NCBI GenBank assembly: GCA_026636295.1
Contig: CP089462.1
Coordinates: 496,001-560,000 of the forward strand
Direction: 5' to 3'
Length of the DNA: 64,000 nucleotides
Origin: Medakamo hakoo
Taxonomy: Eukaryota; Chlorophyta; Trebouxiophyceae; Coccomyxaceae
Shown here: piece by piece, positions 55,544-64,000 of the stretch
Position numbering within the stretch: position 1 is the stretch's first letter
Layout: every line of letters begins with the position of its first letter
Position numbers and translations under genes: made by a program
Notes under the pieces: model-generated
The model's database searches: none
What the model saw: the letters and a program-made list of their open reading frames with translations, nothing else
What the model was told of the DNA's origin: nothing

Positions 55544-58297
55544 ATGCCACCCCGCCGCTCCACGCGTAGCGCGGCGGCCGCGGCGGTGGCCGAAGACGGC
55601 GGCAGAGATGAACCCGCGGCGCCGCCGGCAGCGGTCGAGGCGCCTGCGCTCGCCGATGCGCCCGCCGTCGACGCCGACCTGCCAGCGCCCGCGCCCGCTG
55701 GTGAAGAGAATGGCGACGTCGACGTGGACGACGGCGACGACGACATGTCCACCTCCTCCTCTGACGACGACGACGACGACCTTGACGACCCGCTGGCCAA
55801 CGTCAGCGACGCCGACGCCGCCGAACTGGAACGCTTGGAAGCCGAACTGGCCGACAACCCGGCGTCGTACGACGCGCACGTCGCGCTCATTGCTTTGTCC
55901 CGCCGCACGGGTTTGGCCGCCCGCGCCGCCGCCGCGCGGGAAGCCATGAGAGGCATCTACCCGCTGGCCCCACACCTGTGGGCGGACTGGCTGGACGACG
56001 AAGGACGGGCGTACACGAAGGCGGTGGAGGCGGCGGGCGGGGATGCGGCCGCGCCCGGGCCAGCCGCGGCGCGTGCTCGCTGGGAAGCCCTGGCGTCCGC
56101 CGCGACGGCCGACTACCTGGACCCGGCGCTGTGGAAGGTCCGCCTGGACTTCACGCTGGCCAACGACCCGGACTGCGCGGCCTTCACGCCGCCCGGCCTG
56201 GACAAGGCGCGGGCCCTGATCGGCGCCGCGCTCGCGGCCGGGGGGCTCGTCCCCGACGGCGGGGGCGCCGCGCTGTGGGCCGCCGCCCTGGCCTACGAGA
56301 CCGCGGCCTTGGAGGCCGGGTGCGGGGGCGAAACCCAGGCGGAACGCGTCCGCGCCCTGTGGCACCGCCGCCTGCGCACGCCGCTGCCGGACGGGGAGGA
56401 GGCGTTGGCTGAGTACGAGCGCTGGGAGGCGGGCCAGGGCGGCGGCGGGCCGGCCGCCCTGCCGCCCCATTTGGCCGCCGACTGTGCGGCCGCCCGGGCG
56501 ACGGGCGCCGAACGCGCCGCCCATGAGGCCGCCCTGGCCGCCGCTCGCACCCGGGACGGCGGGTCCCCGGGCCCGGCCCTCCTGGCCGCCCACCTGGCGG
56601 CCATCAAGGCGGAGGAGGGCGACGCCGACCCGCCGCGCGTCCAGGTGGCGTACGAGCGGGCCGTCACCGACTTCCCGCTCACCGTGGCGCTGTGGGCCCG
56701 GTACGGCCGGTACGTGGAGGCCGCCCTGCCCGCGTCACCAGCCGTCGCGGCGGACGTGTACGGCCGCGCCGTGCGCAACTGTCCGTGGAGCGGGCTGTTG
56801 TGGGCGCGCGCGGTGTCCGCGGCCGAGCGCCGGGCAGGGCGGGCGAGTGGCGGGGGAGGCGCGCCCGCCGACCCGGCCGCGCTGTCCGAAGTCGACTCGC
56901 TGTCCGTCCAGGCCCTGTCTGCCGGCCTGCCCACGCCCGAAGACGTCCTGGAAGTGGCCTTTGCCCGGTGCGACGCCCACCGGCGCACGGCGGTGGAGGC
57001 GAAGCAGCGCGGCGCGCCGACGGCCGGCGCCGCGGCTGCCGCCCTCCGCGCCGCCCTCGACGAGTCCGACGCCGCCCTGGCCGCCGTCGCCCCACCCGGC
57101 TGGAGCGACCCGGCCGTGAGCTGGCCGGCCTACCGCGCCGCGTCCGCCCTGGCCGTGGACGGCGTGGACGGCGCGGTCGCGGCCTGGGAGGCGGCGCTGA
57201 AAGGCGGGGTGGTCGCCCGCCAGCCCGCCGCGTACGCGTCCGCCGGCTCGGCTTTGGCGGCCGCGGGCGCCCTGGACGCGGCCCGCAGCATCTTCAAGCG
57301 CGGCCTGGCCCGCAAGCTGGACGGTGGGGCCAAGGCCGGGCCCGCCGCGGACGCGGCCGCCGCGGTCGGCGGTGGCCAGGTTGCGGCCGCCTGGCTGGCC
57401 GCCGAGCGCCTGCACGGCTCGGCCGCCTCGCACCTGGCCGCCTGCCTGCGCGCCGAGCCCGTCATCGAGGCCGCGGCTGCGGTTGCGGGGCCTGCCGCCT
57501 CCGTCCCGGAGGGCGCGGTCCGTGCGCCGCCGCCCCCACCGAGCGGGCGGGCGGCCAAGCGCAAGACGGACGCGGCCGCGGCGGCAGAGGGTGGCGGCGG
57601 CAAGCGGCCGCGGGACGCGGCGCCACCGCCCCCACCACGCACATCCCCGCCGCCTGCCTACACCGAAGAACACACGCTCTTTGTGCGCGGCCTGCCGCCC
57701 GGCATGGACGCGGCCGGGCTCGCCGCTTTATTCACGGTCGAAGGCACACCCGCGCCGACCGCGCGCGTGCCCCCACCCCGCCCGGACGCGCAGCAGGGCG
57801 GCACCGGCCCCGGCGGGCCCCCACCCGTCAACCGTGGCATTGGGTACGTCCAGTTTGGGAGCGAGGCGGCGTTGGAGGCGGGGTTGCGGCTGAACGGGAC
57901 GGCCGTTGACGGTGGCACGCTGGCCGTGGCCAAGTCGAGGCCGCCCGGCGCGGGTGGCGGGCGTGGCGGAGGAGGCCGCGGCGGCGGCGGCGGCGGCCGT
58001 GGCGGCGGCCGTGGCCGTGGTGACCCGTCCACGACCGCCTTCCAGCCCCGGTCGGTGCCGGGCTTTCCACGCGGCCCCGCCCACCGCCGGGCCGTGGACG
58101 TGGGTGGCGGCCCCGGCGCCCGCCCGCCCGTCCCCGGCGGCGCAGGTGGCAGCCTGTTGGTCCCGCGCACGCTGGTTCCACGGGCTGTCGCCGGGAGCAG
58201 TCACGGCGATGGCCAGCCCAAGACCAACGCGGACTTCCGGGCCATGCTGTTTGGTGGTGGGAAGGCGGATGATGAGAAGAAAGCGGAGGGGAGTTGA
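55544..58297 (+). CDS. SART3/Prp24-like U4/U6 recycling factor: HAT repeats plus one RRM
   Basis: A single frame gives 917 residues. SART3/Prp24 proteins re-anneal U4 and U6 snRNAs after splicing. An acidic N-terminus (runs of Asp and Glu) is followed by HAT (half-TPR) repeats with motifs such as H-L-W-A-D-W-L, L-W-K-V-R-L-D-F, V-A-L-W-A-R-Y-G-R-Y and A-R-S-I-F-K-R-G-L-A. One RRM is visible from about residue 706 (T-L-F-V-R-G-L-P-P-G-M-D, then N-R-G-I-G-Y-V-Q-F). Human SART3 has two. An RGG-rich segment follows, then the C-terminal N-A-D-F-R-A-M-L-F motif that binds the Lsm ring in Prp24/SART3. The absence of introns in 2.75 kb is notable beside the neighbours. The stop is only 44 bp before the PYD3 start. 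Confidence 0.82.
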   Translation: MPPRRSTRSAAAAAVAEDGGRDEPAAPPAAVEAPALADAPAVDADLPAPAPAGEENGDVDVDDGDDDMSTSSSDDDDDDLDDPLANVSDADAAELERLEAELADNPASYDAHVALIALSRRTGLAARAAAAREAMRGIYPLAPHLWADWLDDEGRAYTKAVEAAGGDAAAPGPAAARARWEALASAATADYLDPALWKVRLDFTLANDPDCAAFTPPGLDKARALIGAALAAGGLVPDGGGAALWAAALAYETAALEAGCGGETQAERVRALWHRRLRTPLPDGEEALAEYERWEAGQGGGGPAALPPHLAADCAAARATGAERAAHEAALAAARTRDGGSPGPALLAAHLAAIKAEEGDADPPRVQVAYERAVTDFPLTVALWARYGRYVEAALPASPAVAADVYGRAVRNCPWSGLLWARAVSAAERRAGRASGGGGAPADPAALSEVDSLSVQALSAGLPTPEDVLEVAFARCDAHRRTAVEAKQRGAPTAGAAAAALRAALDESDAALAAVAPPGWSDPAVSWPAYRAASALAVDGVDGAVAAWEAALKGGVVARQPAAYASAGSALAAAGALDAARSIFKRGLARKLDGGAKAGPAADAAAAVGGGQVAAAWLAAERLHGSAASHLAACLRAEPVIEAAAAVAGPAASVPEGAVRAPPPPPSGRAAKRKTDAAAAAEGGGGKRPRDAAPPPPPRTSPPPAYTEEHTLFVRGLPPGMDAAGLAALFTVEGTPAPTARVPPPRPDAQQGGTGPGGPPPVNRGIGYVQFGSEAALEAGLRLNGTAVDGGTLAVAKSRPPGAGGGRGGGGRGGGGGGRGGGRGRGDPSTTAFQPRSVPGFPRGPAHRRAVDVGGGPGARPPVPGGAGGSLLVPRTLVPRAVAGSSHGDGQPKTNADFRAMLFGGGKADDEKKAEGS

Positions 58298-58341
58298 GGT
58301 GTGCTTGTTGCGCGACCGAAGTTTCTCTTCACTTCTGAGAG

Positions 58342-59831
58342 ATGCCTGCGACCAAAAAAGCCGATACACCGCCCGCGCAGGCAGCGCGTCCTCCCGGCCC
58401 ACCCACGCCGCCAACGGAGGACGGAGCTGGCAGCCTGGCAGGGCATGAAAGTCTCGAAGCCCTGTTGGAGGTGCGTTGAAAAGAGCGCGCGGCGGAAAAA
58501 AGCAACGCCGCGCGGTCCGCGCGGCTTCGTTGCGCCCTGGCTCGCACGACCCCTTCCCCCGGCCCGCTCACCGCAAGCACGCTCCACAGGCCCACCTCCC
58601 CGCACAAGCGCTAGCCGAAGCCCGCCGCGTGCTGTACGGCCACAACTGCGGGTCGCCCGTGCTTTTCGACGCCGACCCGACTGCCCGCGTCCCGCCCGCC
58701 GCCGCCGCCGCCGCGGCCGACGCGGGCCTGGCCCTGCGCACGTGCGGCTTCACAGCCAAGGCGGAAGGCTTTGACGCGGAGCCGCGCGTGGTGCGCGTGG
58801 GCGCGCTGCAACAGGCCCTGCCGCTGCCCGCGTCCGCGCCTTTTCCTGAACAGCGCGCGGCGATTCTAGCCGCCACCGCCAAGGCTGTCGACGCGGCGGG
58901 CGCCGCCGGCGTGCACGTCCTGTGCACGCAAGAGTGTTGGACGCAACCCTTCGGCTTCGCCACCCAGGAAAAGCGGTGGTGCGAGTGGGCGGAGGACGCG
59001 GAGACGGGGCCGGCCACCCGGACGCTCGCGCCGCTGGCCGCCAAATACGGGATGGTCGTCATCTCCTGCATCCTGGAACGCGACGCGGCCCGCCAGGACA
59101 CGGTCTGGAACACGGCCGTAGTCATCGGGTCCGACGGCTCGATCATTGGCAAGACGCGCAAGGTGCACATCCCGCGCACGGCCAACTTTCCGGAGGTCCT
59201 GTACTATGAGTCCAGCGACCTGCCGTGGAAGCACGCGGTCTTCGACGTCGGGCGCGCCCGCATCGGCGTCAACATTTGCTTCTCCCGCCACCACCCGCTC
59301 GCCTGGAAGGCGCTGGCCCTGAACGGCGCGGACGTCATCTTCAACCCGTCTGCGACCATTGCCGGCCTGTCGGAGTGCCTGTGGCCGGTCGAGGGCCGCA
59401 ACGCGGCCGTCGCGGAGTCCGTCTTCACCGTCAACATCAACCGCGTGGGCACGGAAGTGTTTGACACGCCCTTCACGAGCGGGGACGGCGGGCTGCCGCA
59501 CAAGGAGATGGGCCCGTTTTACGGTTCGTCGTACGTCGCCGCGCCGGACGGGTCGCGCTCGCCGTCTCTGCCGCGCGGCGCGCCCGGGCTCTTGGTCGCG
59601 GACTTGGACCTGCGCTTGATCAGGCAGCAGCGCGATCATTGGGGGTTTGCGACGACGGCTCGCCTGGACGTGTACGCGCGGGCGCTGTCGGATTTCGTGG
59701 CGGGCGCGCCGCCGCACGTGCACAAGGCACACCCGGCGGCTTGCGTCGGCGGCGGCCAGAGCGCCAACGGCAGCGGTGAGGCGGACGGCCCGGCGGTGCC
59801 CAACGGGACGGCTCTCAGCCACTCACGATGA
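58342..59831 (+). CDS. PYD3: Beta-ureidopropionase, last step of pyrimidine catabolism
   Basis: Exons 58342-58470 and 58590-59831 give 456 residues. The enzyme hydrolyses N-carbamoyl-beta-alanine to beta-alanine, CO2 and ammonia. It is a nitrilase-superfamily amidase with a Glu-Lys-Cys triad: C-T-Q-E-C-W-T near residue 157, G-K-T-R-K-V-H-I-P near 231-239 and V-N-I-C-F-S-R-H-H near 271. Other family blocks are E-R-D-A-A-R-Q-D-T-V-W-N-T-A-V, N-P-S-A-T-I-A-G-L-S-E-C-L-W-P, N-R-V-G-T-E, F-T-S-G-D-G and F-Y-G-S-S-Y-V-A-A-P-D-G-S-R. Exon 1 encodes H-E-S-L-E-A-L-L-E and exon 2 A-H-L-P, as in other eukaryotes. The intron donor is GTGCGT. The start is 44 bp after the SART3-like stop, so the promoter must overlap that gene. 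Confidence 0.96.
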
Positions 59832-59939
59832 ACCGTAGGACGGGCCCACGTCCATGTGCGGCGGCCCCAAGTGAACACCTGCGCAGGTGTTCTTTTTCGT
59901 CCGTCTCTTCCCTACAAGCACGCACGCAGTATCTCTCTA

Positions 59940-61190
59940 TCACCACGCCTGTTGTTGCTGCTGCTGCTGTTGGTGGTGCTGCTGCTGCTGTTTCTGAGCG
60001 GCGGCGGCCACAGTAGCCGCGCCCGTCGCCTGCCCAGAGTTGGTGTCGCCCTCTCCAGTCCGCTCGCCCAGCGGCGCCGTCGCACCCGCCGCCCGGCCCG
60101 CCGGCGCGGCCACCATCGCCGCCACTTCGGCAGGGCTCACACCAACCAACCCGTCCGCCCCCACGCGCGCGTACGCGTACGACGGCGGCAGGTGAGGCGC
60201 AAAGACGACCTGCAGGCAGCGCAGCGGCGCCAGCGCGCACGTCGCGTCCCCGCCGCCCGCCGCGACCATGCGGCTCAGGAACAGGCGCACGTCCACGCAG
60301 TGCGCCCAAACCAAGCCGAGGGCGGGGGCGACTTCCCGGCCGGAGGAACGCAGGCGCAGGCCCGCCGTGTGGGGGTGAGGGCGCGCGGTGGTGGAGGGGG
60401 CGGGCCCGTCGCCGTGCACCACGTCCGTCACTTGGTTGACGGCCAGGGCGACGACGCCGTGCTTGGCCGCCAGTTTTTTGAGGGCGGCCGCCGCCGCGAA
60501 CATGGACTCGGCGCGGGCGGCGTACTGGCCGCGGCCCGAGGTGGAGGGAGCGCCCGCGCGCCCGCCGTCGCCCGCGGCAGCGCAGTCTCGGAAAATGGCG
60601 GCGACCGAGTCGACGATGACCAGGCGCACCGGCGCCGGTCCGCCCGCCTCGGCGGTGCACAGGGTGTCCGCCCGGTCTAAAGCCGCCATCAAATCGCCGG
60701 GCGTGGAGACGTGGCGGTCGACGAGGACGCGGGAGCCCGGGTCGGTCGCTCGAGGCACGCCCGGCGTGAGCGGGGCGAGCGCGGCCAGGCGGCGCAGCGG
60801 CGGGTCGCCCTCCGTGTAAATCCACAGGGCGCGCCCACCCAGGCCGCCTGCGCTGACGGGCGCTTGGGCGCGGAGGAGGAGGCGGAGGCACAGCTGCGTC
60901 TTGCCGGCCGTGGCCTCGCCTGGGATGGGGTGGGCGGTGGGGTGTGTGAGGAGAGCTGTCGGTGCGCGCCGTTGTTTTTGCGCGCGCTTCGTTGTCCCTC
61001 CCACCGCCCAGCCTCACTCACCAAACACTTCCGTCAGCTTGCCCACAGGCAGCCCCCCACGCAGAAGGCCGTCCAGGATGGGGCAGCCCAGGCCGAGGCG
61101 GGGGGTAGGGGGCAGGGAGGCGAGTGTTTGCGGTGGCGGGAGCGCATTGCAGCCGCGTTGGCCGCCGTCAAAGGCGGCGCTGCCGTCCAT
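59940..61190 (-). CDS. XRCC3: XRCC3, RAD51 paralogue of homologous recombination, polyQ tail
   Basis: Exons 61022-61190 and 59940-60919 give 382 residues. XRCC3 pairs with RAD51C and acts in RAD51-dependent repair and meiosis. The start has L-G-C-P-I-L-D-G-L-L-R-G-G-L-P-V-G-K-L-T-E-V-F-G, then across the splice the Walker A G-E-A-T-A-G-K-T-Q-L-C-L-R-L (residues 57 onward). Walker B is R-L-V-I-V-D-S-V-A-A-I-F-R. V-A-L-A-V-N-Q-V-T-D-V-V and A-L-G-L-V-W-A-H-C-V-D-V-R also match XRCC3. The C-terminus ends with a glutamine/histidine run encoded by CAG repeats (plus strand 59948-59996), which homologues lack. It converges on PYD3 and is divergent from the PH-PLAT gene. Confidence 0.9.
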
Positions 61191-61674
61191 GGGCTGTGTG
61201 CACGAGGGTCAGGCGGGGTGGGGGAGGCTAGAGAGAGGAGCTGGCATGCAGTGCGGGGCCGGACGAGGGGTGTGCAAAGGGCGCGTGCCGCCGCGCGGGC
61301 CGGAAGGAAAACAGAAAGACGTCTGCGTGGGGGGGCCGGCGCGCGCTCGTTCGCGCGCCGGGGCGACCACGACCCACCCGCGCTCTATTCTTAGATTTGA
61401 CCACCCACCACGGGGACGACGGCCGCCACCGCCCACCTCCCTTTCTCCGAGCGCCCTGACTCACCCTCTCTGGGACTGTCGTCCCCCGGCCGCCCTCGCC
61501 CCCGCCCCCGGCCCAATGGCTGAGTTGCGTTTTTTTTTCTCTGGGTTCTTCCAGGCAACGGCGGCGCCCCCCATCCATCCCAAATCCATCCCCAGGGCCC
61601 TGCTGCCGCCGCCTCACGCCCCACCTCCCCCTCCCGCACACAGCCGCAACAGCAGCAGCAGCAGCAGCAGCAGC
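61191..61674. promoter_or_regulatory. Divergent region XRCC3/PH-PLAT gene with CAG repeat
   Basis: These 484 bp contain no recognisable gene. A (CAG)8-type run at 61648-61674 abuts the PH-PLAT start codon, and a T run lies near 61530-61538. Either strand may hold 5' UTR introns. Confidence 0.45.
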
Positions 61675-64000
61675 ATGGACGCCACGCAGCCTCCCATGAC
61701 AACCACCACCACCACGGAGCGCGTCCTCCGCGCCGGCTGGGTGTGCCTGGCGTCCCAACCCCGGCCGGGCGGGCGGGGCCGGTGCGCTGCCGCCGCCGCG
61801 ACCGACGCGGCCGCGACGCCCCGCCCGCCGTCCTCGTCCTCCTCCGGCGGCAGCGGTGGGGGTGGGCCGACCCAGTGGCGCCGCAAGTGGGTGAGTTTGG
61901 GTTTTGGTGGATGGGTGGGTGACGCGGACGAAGGAGAGAGGGGAGAGGGTGTTCAGCACACGCCCACACGTGCGGCCCCTGCCACCACCCACCGCTCCCT
62001 TCGCCTCCCCCACCCACTCCGCCTTTTGACTGCCCCGCCCCAACACGCGCGCCAGGCCTACCTCCTCCCCGACCGCCTCTGCTTCGCGCCGGCCCCGCCC
62101 GACGCGGACCAGCACCACCGCCCGCAGGCGCCCGGACCGCGCGTCCGGTACCTGCCCCTCGACCGCCTGGCCGCACGGCCGCACGGCGCGCGCGGCGGCG
62201 GCCCAGGTTTAGGGCTCGCCCGCCTGCGCCGCGGCCTGGTCGCGCCGCCGCCCGGGTGTCCCGCGGTCCTCGCCCTGTCCGCCGGCGGCCGCACGCACTA
62301 CCTGGCGTGCGAGTCTACTGCGCTCGCGGACGCTTGGGTCGACACCATTGGGAGCGCGTGGGAGGCGTGCATCCTCGACGGCGGCCCCCGGTCGGCCTGT
62401 GCCACCGCTGCTGCCACGACCGCCACGACCGCCACGACCGCCGCCACCGCCGCCATGAACGACCTGCCGCCGCCGTCCGCCTGGGCCGCTGACCCGCCGC
62501 CCGCGCCCGCCGCCACGCCGCGTGGGCACGATGACGGCTTCACGACGCCCGTGCGGGCGTGGAGGTGAGACAGGAAGTGATGAGGGTGGAGACAGCGGGG
62601 AAGACGGACAGGCGGGGAGACGAGGGGGTTCCCCCCACCCCACCCACACACCCCACCACACGCCCACGCGCGCGCGCGCGCCCCCTCCTCTCCACCTCGC
62701 ACCACCCACCACCACCACCACCAAACACACACCAGCGCCGGCTCCCGCGCCGCGGCCGACGCCGCCCCCCCGCCCGCCACCTCCCCGCCGCCGTCCGACC
62801 CCGTCGCCCGGTACACCGTCACCCTGTTCACGGCGACGACGCCGTCCGACGCGGGCGCGCCGCCCGGCACGGACGTGCACGTCGAGCTGCTGGGCGGTCG
62901 CCGGTCGGGCCCGCGCGTCCACCTCCCCGCCGTGCCCGGCGACTTTGCCCGCGGCCGGGCCGCCACGTTTGGCATGGAACTGCCGTGGGCGGGACCGCTG
63001 GGCGGGGTGACCGTGCGCCTGGGCGGCCCGCCCGGGTCGGGCGCCTGGCGCCTGGACCGCGTCGACGTGGAGGACGAGCGGGCGGGCGAGGCGTACAGCT
63101 TCCCGTGCGGGCGGTGGGTGAGCGCGGGCGGGGGCGGGGTGACGCTGTCGCCGGCCGCGCCGCGTGGGTCCGCGGCGCTGCCCCCCCCTCCTTTGGCGCC
63201 GCCGCCGTCGGCGCACGCGACGCCCGCGCCGCCGTCGTCGTCGCCGGCCGGCATCCCGCCCGTCGGCGCGGCGGCGCCGCCGCCGTCCTACGAAGTCCCG
63301 CTGTACCGGTCGGGCTCTCTGTCCCGCCCGGCGGCCGGGTCGGGCCACTTGCCGCCCGTCTCGCCGCCTCCCACCCTGCCGCCGCTGCGCACCCGATCGT
63401 CCTTCGCCGTGCCGCCGCCCAGTGGCAGCAATGCCAGCAGCTACACGATGGGGTCAACCCCTGTGAGCCGCGGCGGCGGCGGCGGCGGCGGCGGCTCGTT
63501 CTCCATGCCACCGCCGCCGCCCCCACCCGGTCCGCCAGCGCGGTGGCCCACCCTCGCCGTCCCGGCCTCGCCGTCCTCCTTCAGCACGACCGCCCACCTG
63601 CCGCCGCCCTCCACTCCTTTAGCCCGGGCCGCCACCGTGGCGGCCGAAGCCAAGCTGGATGAGAGCGAACGCGCCCTGGCCCGCCTGGCCGACGAGCGCG
63701 CGGCCGCGGCTGAGGGCGACGCCGCGCGTGAGCGCGCCGCGTTGGCCGGCGTGTTTGGCGGCCTGCGCGGGGACGTGGCCCGGGCCACGTCCCAGCTGGC
63801 GGACGCAGAAGCTGCGCTTGCCGCCTCTGCCGAAGAGCGCGCCCGTTTAGAGGCTGCGCTGGCCGACGCGACGGCGCGGGCCAGCGAAGCCGCGCGGGCG
63901 GCCGCGTCTCGCGAGGCCGCCCTGTGGGCGGAAGGCCGGGCCGCGACGGAGGAAGCGGCCGCGACGGCCGCTGCCGCCCGGGCCGCCGCGGACGAGGCGT
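61675..64000 (+). CDS. PH-PLAT-coiled-coil protein, 5' part, runs off the window
   Basis: Three exons (61675-61890, 62056-62564, 62736 to the window end) give at least 663 residues, still open at 64000. The first part is PH-like: R-V-L-R-A-G-W-V-C-L, W-R-R-K-W then A-Y-L-L-P-D-R-L-C-F-A, and H-Y-L-A-C-E-S-T-A-L-A-D-A-W-V-D-T-I. After a Pro/Ala linker there is a PLAT/LH2-like domain (residues about 265-360): A-R-Y-T-V-T-L-F-T, G-T-D-V-H-V-E-L-L-G, W-R-L-D-R-V-D-V-E-D and Y-S-F-P-C-G-R-W-V. A disordered Pro/Ser-rich stretch follows, then a coiled coil rich in Ala, Glu and Arg to the window end. PH binds phosphoinositides and PLAT binds lipids or proteins, so a membrane-associated scaffold is inferred. 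Frame and splice phases agree at both junctions. Confidence 0.75.

Overview
This window is nuclear DNA of a photosynthetic eukaryote, most likely a small green alga (chlorophyte or prasinophyte). The DNA is very GC-rich and codon third positions are almost all G or C. Genes are interrupted by short GT-AG introns, mostly 110-300 nt, with donors that almost always read GTG (GTGAG or GTGCGT) and C-rich acceptors ending CAG. Plastid proteins of the plant lineage are present: an archaeal-type MPBQ/MSBQ methyltransferase (VTE3), a four-helix PsbS-like protein, an EGY-type site-2 protease, a CDSP32-like double thioredoxin, an At5g03900-like envelope protein and a BOU-type carrier. Several genes are followed by TGTAA, the green-algal poly(A) signal. 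No ribosomal operon, tRNA, transposon, viral remnant or CRISPR array was seen. Species and chromosome cannot be told from the sequence.

Layout. 1-5 kb: end of an unknown small gene, FAM136A-like, inositol polyphosphate (ITPK) kinase, a CCR4-type EEP nuclease. 5-10 kb: EGY protease, At5g03900-like protein, phosphoribosylanthranilate isomerase. 10-20 kb: LSG1 GTPase, a GH32 fructofuranosidase with a histidine-rich insert, an ankyrin/pseudokinase protein. 20-25 kb: CDSP32, mitochondrial fumarase, FAM32A, a 32-residue OST4, ribosomal protein uS15 (S13). 25-33 kb: MgtE-like transporter, UTP7/WDR46, a DUS3-like tRNA dihydrouridine synthase, Integrator subunit 4. 33-40 kb: a compact retinoblastoma-related protein, an unknown protein, an RBBP6/Mpe1-like protein. 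40-46 kb: VTE3, an FBXO31-like F-box protein, pescadillo. 46-52.5 kb: a 57-residue basic protein, a UPF0174-like protein, mitochondrial acyl carrier protein, PsbS-like protein, fibrillarin. 52.9-64 kb: BOU carrier, SWSAP1-like ATPase, SART3-like protein, beta-ureidopropionase, XRCC3, and the 5' part of a PH-PLAT-coiled-coil gene.

The genes are packed housekeeping genes rather than an operon-like system. Many are divergent pairs sharing 100-700 bp (FAM136A/ITPK, At5g03900-like/PAI1, ankyrin/CDSP32, OST4/uS15, MgtE/UTP7, SWSAP1/SART3, XRCC3/PH-PLAT), and others run tail to tail with about 50-190 bp between stops. Themes recur: ribosome biogenesis (LSG1, UTP7, PES1, FBL, uS15), homologous recombination (SWSAP1-like, XRCC3), cell-cycle control (RBR, FBXO31-like), RNA 3' processing and splicing (INTS4, Mpe1-like, SART3-like) and photoprotection or redox (PsbS-like, CDSP32, VTE3). 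The most unusual items are the RB protein without an N-terminal domain, the divergent PsbS-like protein, the ankyrin/pseudokinase fusion, the PH-PLAT-coiled-coil protein, and GTGCGT donors found only in first introns. Exon borders were inferred by eye from splice signals, reading frame and family alignment from memory. No database search was run.
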